A DNA stretch of 64,000 nt from Bemisia tabaci. Its lineage: Eukaryota > Arthropoda > Insecta > Hemiptera > Aleyrodidae. Under the pieces are notes generated by a model. It ran no database searches and was not told where the DNA came from. It saw only the letters and a list, made by a program, of their open reading frames with translations. Numbering within the stretch: position 1 is the first letter of the stretch; each line of letters begins with the position of its first letter. A program made the position numbers and the translations under genes. The stretch lies in NCBI RefSeq assembly GCF_918797505.1, contig NC_092793.1, forward strand, positions 72,349,660-72,413,659, read 5' to 3'. Positions 57,608-64,000 of this stretch are shown here, piece by piece.

Positions 57608-59308
57608 GTAAGTTGCATTGCTTTAATATTGAGAATAATATACATATTTAATATATATGTAATTAAAGCACATCCATCATTATACAAATTATGAGAGTAC
57701 AAGAAGTTCCGTGATGCTGAATGTTTTTCTTGCCCCAGCACTTTCACTTTACAGCAAAAATTTTAATTTGCCTCACTTCTTTAGAGTAATTTTATGAAAG
57801 GCTCCCATCTGAGACCAATCCACATTGGTTAGTCATTCTTCCAGACGAGTTTTGAGATCCTATTATGCATTGATGATTAGAGGAGCCAATTCTGCGTCAT
57901 ACTGTCATGCAGGCTGCAGTTGGCTGACAGTTTGGCAGAGGAGTGGATCTTGTAAAGATGCGCAGTTACTGACGCGGGCGGTTTGGTCTCCCTCATACCT
58001 AAGACTGCTGTCCTCCAGGTATCGTTACAATGGAGAAAGAAATTTGTTGATTGGGTTCAGTTGGTGGGATTTTTCTTCCATCTAAATTGATGACCTAATG
58101 AGATGCCCTGATTTGTTTTCCTGATGTGCTGAGCAAGAGGTTGAAATTAACTTTTATTTCCCCTTATGATAAAGAGCCGACTAAAGAATTTGCATAAGGT
58201 GCCATTTGGAACATTGAAACAACAACTTTTCACTTTTAGTGATGTCACTCCTTGATAACAAAGAATATCTCAGTTAAAGAATGAAAACGGACAGTGTTTA
58301 CTATCTTACATCAAAAGTAATGCAAGGAAATTGAAAATCAAAAGTATTTTGGCTCACATATCTTTTGGAGTTCCTCACAATTTTCCTTTAAAGTTTTAAG
58401 CAAGGATTAAAGTTTACAGGAGCGTTGTCTATCATATAGAATTAATGTTTCCCTAAGAATCAAGATGTACTATAACCTTTTAATTCCTAAATATTTAGGT
58501 AGGAGCCTTTGATTTGATGCTGTAAGTAGTATAATACATGTTAAGCCACTGAACAACTCTCCAATTTTTAGCACCCTTTTTTTGAGGTCATAATTTTACC
58601 TCACATCTCTAGTTCTAACCCAATTGCAGGTGGAGGAAAATTTTGGAGAGCTAAGAAGAATAAGAGAGATGAAACCTGAAGTAAGATACACTGCCAACGA
58701 TAATTACTCTAGATAATGATGCAAGCTATTACTGTTGTTTGTACTTGTTCTCAAGACTTGCAGCACTTTGTGCCTTAGTCTGATTAACCGTTTAAGTCAG
58801 GGAATTTGCAGCGGTAGAGAAAAGTCAGGAAATAAATGGTAATAGGTCAGGAAATTTTGCGAGTAATGTCTTGACTCCTACCTATTTTCCGTACCTTTTG
58901 AACGATTTTTGAGTGCCTTTTTCCATTATTTTAATCTCTGGATGTGGAAATTTTTTCAAAAGAAACAAATATTTGGAAGCTTTTTTTGAAGGTCAGGGGA
59001 AGTCAGTGAAAAGCAGAAAAATTTAGGGAAAGCCAAAGAATTAGGAAGTATAGATCTTTTGAAAAAAACATTCCTGGTAGGAAAAAAAATTGTCAGTATA
59101 CCAGAAGTGAAGTATTTTCTTTCAAGTCTCCAATATTGCAATGTATCTCGAGATAAGTTTTAGTGAAGTATGTATACAAGAAACTTGAATTCAAATCCGT
59201 CGCTGAAATTGATAACCATGAAGGTACTAGAATTTTCTTTTGCACTAAGATTGTGTTCAGTGTCAGAAGGTATCTTATGTTGCCTTTTCTTAAATTTTGA
59301 TCCGGCAG
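57608..59308 (+). other. how: how intron, 1.7 kb
   Basis: Phase-1 intron between QUA2 and the C-terminal exon. It contains the candidate stop-bearing exon at 58630-58680. No transposon ends were recognised. Confidence 0.85.
58630..58680 (+). other. Candidate alternative exon with an in-frame stop
   Basis: 51 bp between TCTAACCCAATTGCAG and GTAAGA, both good splice signals. Read after the QUA2 exon (phase 1) it gives GGGKFWRAKKNKRDET and then TGA. It could be a poison exon or a short C-terminus. It is open in another frame, so a chance match is possible. Confidence 0.35.
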
Positions 59309-59629
59309 CTGATGAGGAGTGGCGGCGAATGGCTGCAGTTGCAGCCGAAACACAAAGACTCCTGTCACCAGGCATGCAGGGCATAACACAAATGCGAACA
59401 TCTCAGGCAAATCCATTAGGTGCCCCGCTCATCCTACCTCCACGCATGCAGACAATCCCATCAACTGCTGCGTCCATCCTCAACGGTTCAACGCCTGGTG
59501 CGCCGCTCTTATCGCCGGCAGATGCTGCGCATGGTCTCATTTTCACGCCGTACACAGATTATGCCAACTTTGCGGCGCTAGCCGGCTCGACCTTGCTTAC
59601 CGATTACTCCACTGCTGCGGACCATTCGG
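59309..59629 (+). CDS. how: how/quaking exon: C-terminal region
   Basis: A 321-bp exon: 2 + 106 codons + 1 base. It starts DEEWRRMAAVAAETQRLL and contains GAPLILPPRMQTIPSTAASI, then GAPLLSPADAAHGLIFTPYT and DYANFAALAGSTLLTDYS. This Ala/Pro/Leu-rich tail is less conserved than the KH part but its order of motifs (DEEWRR, GAPLIL, ASIL, FxPYxDYANxAALAG) is that of How/Quaking. The exon is notably more GC-rich than the upstream ones. Donor GTGGGT at 59630 is weaker than the others; if not used, the frame reads GGLFVY and stops at 59649. Confidence 0.93.
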
Positions 59630-60500
59630 GTGGGTTGTTTGTCTATTGATAATTATTTCTCCCCCCTCTCTTCATTTACCTAAAGATTTATTGTTTGCAA
59701 ATCAGGGAAGGGCAGACAACATTTCATAAAACTGGAATCTGAAATGGCTAGTTAAAAACCAGAGCTTTTGGTTAACAAAAAGTTCACTAGCTCGATCAAG
59801 CTTAACTTTTAAGCTAAAAAAGTTCAGTCAGAAAAAGTAATTAATATTGTCTCATAGCAGACAGCTGCATCTTTGAAATTGTTTGGTGGTAGAGCTGCGT
59901 TAAATTTTATTTCTAAAGGATACAGTTCGTTGCACAAAAAATTGTTTCAAGATAAAGTTGATAGACTTTATGGCTCTATTGGCTTTAAATTTTTTCAGAG
60001 TAACTTTTGTTCATATGATTCGAAAATTTGTTTCAGCAATTTGATGAGTCATCAGAAGATCAAATTTTTGTTGAGTATATGTTGCTATTTACCTATATCA
60101 GAGATCTAAAAATTTCAGTTTTTAATGTTGTCTCTCTCCCTGATTTACAAGATGTTTAGTCGCTGTTATGGCACCTTGTACTTAATGATCTTAGGCTCTG
60201 TCTAAGTCAGAAACTAAAACATCATGGTGATGTTTTCGTCGTTTCTGGAACTTCAAAGGAGTTATTTCATTACTTTTACAGATGATAAATGCTTCCAATT
60301 CACTCTTTCATTTCAATACATTGATTCTTGAAAATCGATCCATTGATTGTTTCTATGTTCTTCCAAATAGTAGAAATGAATGATTTTTTATCCTTATAAT
60401 GCCAGGAAGCTGTGCCAAATTTTTATGCTCGCAAGTTATATTATTTCATGATTCAAGTTGTTGCAAAAGTCAATGACTTTACTTAACTTTTGTCCATCAG

Positions 60501-60539
60501 TTCCAACCTCCAGCGAACGTACTCTAACTAGCCATGAAG
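60501..60539 (+). CDS. how: Candidate 39-bp how microexon
   Basis: Acceptor TTTTGTCCATCAG, donor GTATTT. In phase 1 on both sides it adds 13 residues, VPTSSERTLTSHE, keeping the frame. Ser/Thr-rich, so it would be flexible. No other frame is needed to splice it in. It is supported by signals and phase only. Confidence 0.45.
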
Positions 60540-60865
60540 GTATTTTATATGTTTTTTAAGAAGCTAGGAAGGAAACCATTTTTACCCATACATGCAAGAA
60601 CCAGTTTTCGTCCTGAACATTTCAACTTTGAAGTGTGAGAAATTGGAAATTTTAGCTAATTCTCCAAATTTTGTTGTCTGTTCTTGGTCGCAACCACAAA
60701 TGATTGTGGGGGGACTTTTATTTTTGTTTTAAGTGTTTCTAAGTTATGTGCTGTATTAGTGAAATGCCAGTTATTTTATTTTATTTTTTCTACCATTTCC
60801 TTGGTACTTTTACTATTTAGTCTCTTCTCTCTCTTTCTATCATTCACAATGTGATGTTGTCTCAG

Positions 60866-60879
60866 ATCCCGGTGATTGA
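60866..60879 (+). CDS. how: Candidate terminal how exon coding DPGD-stop
   Basis: After a pyrimidine-rich tract and TGTCTCAG, the sequence in phase 1 reads D-P-G-D followed by TGA. It would end an isoform either right after exon 59309-59629 or after the microexon. A 3' UTR would run to the AATAAA at 62385. The short, distinct tail agrees with the family habit of isoforms that differ only at the C-terminus. Confidence 0.35.
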
Positions 60880-62405
60880 GTCTACCAGAAGCATGGAAAA
60901 TGAACCATGCAAACAACATTATTTGTTTTAGTCAATTTTGTTTCTCCCTAATTTTTATCTCGCAAAAAGAATTGCCAAGCAGGCTAGAAAGGGTGTGATT
61001 AATTTATTTTATGGTTTCTGCAAAAAATCTATAAACTAAAACAAGAACACAAAGAAAACAATATTTAAGAATAACTGAATAAACAAGAAAAAGAAATCCT
61101 CAACTTTGTCTTTGTTTAAGATTTACACAAAGTATGTCCTATTATTTTGGATTTTTCCTTCTCTAATTATTTTTTGCATAATTTGATGCTGTCGCATGCA
61201 TTTTGTCGTTTTTAGCTTTTGTTGCATGTTCATTTTTTTCTCTTTTGTAGAAGTATTTATTTATTTATTTATTTTTTTTTGTAGCAAATTATGATTCTTT
61301 TCGATCCATGGAGGAAAGGGGTGACAAGGGTCTGCTTCTTGCGGTTTTCTCTTTCATATCTTAACTCATTTTCTTCCATTCTATGCCAACATTTCTATCT
61401 GGTCTTCTTAAATGGCAAGAACATATGGAAATAGCTCAGTCCACCATCATAACTTGAAACCTTCAATATCCTCAGGCCTTATGATTAGTGCCAACAGGCC
61501 ACTTCTCTCACCTTGCAACAGTGAGAAAGTTTGAAATCACAATTTTTCAAGCTCATTTTGATTTTTAAAAACTTATCAGGGCCAGTTTGACCGGAAGAAA
61601 AATGAGTGGAAATGAAAAAGAGGCCCAGCACTCAATGCTAATATTAAGCTGTGCTTTTACTTTCACAGAAAGGCCGTGTTATGCGCCACAAAATTAAATC
61701 TTCAAGAATAATTAAACATTTACAAAACTGAGTCAATGACTCAAATAGTAGAATTTCTAGTATTATTAATCATTACAGTCTTAAAAATTATTTTACATTA
61801 TGTAATTTTACACATGTTGATGTTTAATGCAAAAAATGTGTATCCCAATTGCAGCATTTAGAAAGCTCCATCTATATTTTATTCTCTTCAAGGAGAACTA
61901 ATCAAAATGGCTCATTGAAATTTTGCGTGATTTTTCTAGAAGAAGTGAAAAAAATCCCTAAAAAATTACAGTAAAAATTGTTGGTCACTTTTCCTTTAAA
62001 AGGGTAAAACATGAGGAGCGACTTACAATGTTCTAATCTAAGATTTACATATTTTGACTATAGCCATGGACATACCATCAAATAATACAGAAAATAATTT
62101 CATTTTATCATCTTGTCCATAAAGTCAATGAATCCTTAGTTTCGACGTTACTTACACGACAGCTCTCATACGTTCAAGATTTTAGCAGAAATGTTCAAAT
62201 TAGAAAGGAAAACGCTTCGTGAATCTTTTTTAATTCGTCTGTGGAAGTAAAAGTGCATTGTATTTTTTGTACCTGGTCACTGTTTTTTATTCGTTCAGTA
62301 TTCGTTGTATTTGTTATTTGAAAATTTTCACTGCTTGCTGTTAATACTCTCTTCTAAATCTGTCCTCTTTTCTATATAAAATATAATAAAGTCATAAGTG
62401 TAAAG
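60880..62405 (+). other. Possible 3' UTR of a how isoform
   Basis: AT-rich, with no repeat ends recognised. An ACTAAT word is at 61897. It follows the candidate stop codon and ends at a poly(A) signal. Otherwise it would be intron. Confidence 0.35.
62385..62390 (+). terminator. Candidate poly(A) signal AATAAA
   Basis: Sits in ATATAATAAAGTCATAAG. It is the most likely end for a transcript finishing with the candidate exon at 60866; AT-rich DNA gives such hexamers by chance too. Confidence 0.35.
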
Positions 62406-64000
62406 TATTCTGAAGGATACTTCTACACTCTTATATTTTGCCAGAAGATGATTCTTGACTCTTGCCTCATTCTATACTTATAGAGTGGATACCACAGGGA
62501 TATCCAAAATGTATTGTATTATTGTGGTCAAGAATCAGAACTGTAATGAGTTACACTGTCTCGATGTAGAGTTCTGAATTTTTCTGTGATAAAAAATTTA
62601 ATTATCTTGTCTCAAGATGCTGTGAAAGTCTCAGTAGAGGAGGTCTGCAAATATTATTGCCTAGTTTTTATCAGTATTTTAGGAAACGGGCTGTTTTAGC
62701 TATCGGGTTTTGTGTGGAAGTTTTATCGGCCCTCATACACCTCTGATTTTTCTTAAATATTTCTTTGAAAAATAGACCCAGGTAGCAAATCATTCCTTGC
62801 ATGATCTGACTTGTATTCACTTCAAAAATCTAAGCAGTCAGATGTCTTCTTGATGCCCATTCACTCCAAAAAGAGGAAAAACGTTTGTTTCCATCCGTAT
62901 AATGTGTTAGACTCCTTCATGAAAAGTAAAAAAAATGACCTTTACCTCCTGGGTTTTTAACTACTTCTCCATTTACCGTGTTCAGAAAACATGGTAAGAG
63001 TTTAAGTACTCATGAAATATTTCAAAATGAGACACGTCACATAATTATACGCATCTAGTGTGAGATCCTCTTTTCCTGTATGATATTTTAATAATACATT
63101 AATTTGGATACATTTTGACCATCTGTCAGTTTCCCCCCAAATTCTTGCCGAAAGCTCTTTCATTTTATTTGGTTCAACTTTCAAAATGTTGAACAAATAG
63201 TCTCACCAAGTTTTTCCAATCTTTATTGAGTATGAGAGGTATGGGTGAATTAATCAAACAATATATGTGGCCAGACAATCAAGTTCCTATCCAACAATTC
63301 AGTTTCCTCAGATATTTATACTTAAATGACAACATTTTTTTGTTTCATCTTTAGGATGCCCCTAAGTAAAAAGTAGCCTACAGCTCCCTTACAACTGAAA
63401 TTGCTAGATTTCTCCCTCTTCGGCCCCCTTCTCTCTCCTCCCCCTCTACTCTTTCGGTCGATAATTCCAATCATTTTTTTATGGTGTAGGCGTGGAGAAG
63501 ATAGTTACTAAAGTTTTATTTTCTGATGCATGTCTTTTTTTCTCTATTTTTTTCTTTCTTTCTTTGTAAATTTGAAAGTAATTGAAGGATCGTCATCACC
63601 GCAGAATCTTGTCGCAATATGATTCTTTCATTCATCAGTTCTTAATCAAAACAACCAAGAAAACATGAAAGAATGATAAATAATCTAAACTAGGTATTTA
63701 CTGTAGCATCGTCAATTATCCTGGGACGTCACAGTTGAGAAGTAATGAAATCATTTTGTTTGTTTCTTGTGGTATGACTGTTTTTACAGGGAGACTGTAT
63801 AACTTTTAATTAATTCTGACCCCATGTAAAATATACCCAAAGTATCTATTTTGAAAAATTTGCACCTTAAACATCATGAATTTTACCTGTTGGTAATTGC
63901 TTGAGAGCCTCAGCCAGCACTACTCTGACCAACAGTAGAAGAAAAAAACATTGATTCAATGTTTCTCAATGCTCGCAGAGCATCAAACTTTATCTTAGGT
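62406..64000 (+). other. Downstream sequence, nothing recognised
   Basis: AT-rich. I searched for an exon with the family's basic C-terminal nuclear motif and did not see one, so that exon may lie beyond 64000 if it exists. Possible acceptors (e.g. CATCACCGCAG at about 63605) are not followed by a familiar sequence. Confidence 0.45.

Noticed and set aside
59170..59308. Open frame continuing upstream of the C-terminal how exon to an ATG
   Set aside because: The upstream part is intronic: a splice acceptor at 59306-59308 matches the phase of the QUA2 exon, and the peptide before it does not fit the family.
63590..63640. Possible acceptor CATCACCGCAG near the window end
   Set aside because: The following sequence reads to an early stop and does not resemble any known How/Quaking tail.
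1..64000. CRISPR arrays, operons, bacterial genes
   Set aside because: No spaced direct-repeat arrays, no ribosome-binding-site-led gene clusters. Spliced exons and MITEs show a eukaryotic nuclear genome.

Overview
This is an animal nuclear genome window, most likely from an insect. Everything recognisably coding belongs to one STAR-family RNA-binding protein gene of the quaking / held out wings (how) type, on the + strand. Five exons are well supported by reading frame, splice sites and matching intron phase: 11286-11419, 37381-37497, 56376-56516, 57508-57607 and 59309-59629. Together they encode the end of QUA1, the whole KH domain, QUA2 and the start of the C-terminal tail. The first coding exon(s), carrying the N-terminal part of QUA1, lie upstream of the window. 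A 39-bp microexon (60501-60539), a short stop-containing terminal exon (60866) with a poly(A) signal at 62385, and an in-frame-stop exon (58630-58680) are candidate alternative exons. The C-terminal exon of the nuclear-type isoform was not found and may lie beyond the window. The host could be a hemipteran such as a whitefly; this rests on gene type, AT-rich large introns and the general look of the repeats, and is low confidence.

Layout. 1-11285 is the end of an upstream intron. 11420-37380 (26.0 kb) and 37498-56375 (18.9 kb) are two giant introns flanking the KH-core exon. 56517-57507 and 57608-59308 are short introns. 59630-64000 is the 3' part with candidate alternative ends. The large introns are filled with short non-autonomous DNA transposons, many nested in each other. 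No intact transposase or reverse transcriptase was seen.

The main repeat families are: (1) a ~250-bp MITE with long terminal inverted repeats starting CTGCCGTGCTAAGG and a 4-bp target duplication, about 11 copies; (2) a ~220-240-bp family ending CGCACAGTG/CACTGTGCG, five copies; (3) hAT-like elements with 8-bp target duplications, namely a 0.9/0.8-kb pair (CAGGGCCGGATT termini), a small group ending TAGACACCCTG, and a 2.6-kb fold-back with ~0.9-kb nearly identical arms; (4) a 385-bp element with a perfect 10-bp target duplication and a related hairpin complex at 26274-27270; (5) two inverted 0.95-kb elements ending CCCTGGTAAAAATTGGC, each with a 76-bp palindrome at its core; (6) several hairpin and fold-back elements. 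A separate oddity is a ~2-kb AT-rich tract (18532-20579) with eight copies of a 15-bp motif and, on the minus strand, a short lysine/arginine-rich ORF.

How it works together: the five exons make the RNA-binding core of one protein. The transposons form the intron landscape that any splicing control has to work through. A bipartite STAR-type site (TAATACTAAT) 110 bp downstream of a how exon is a candidate for self-regulation.
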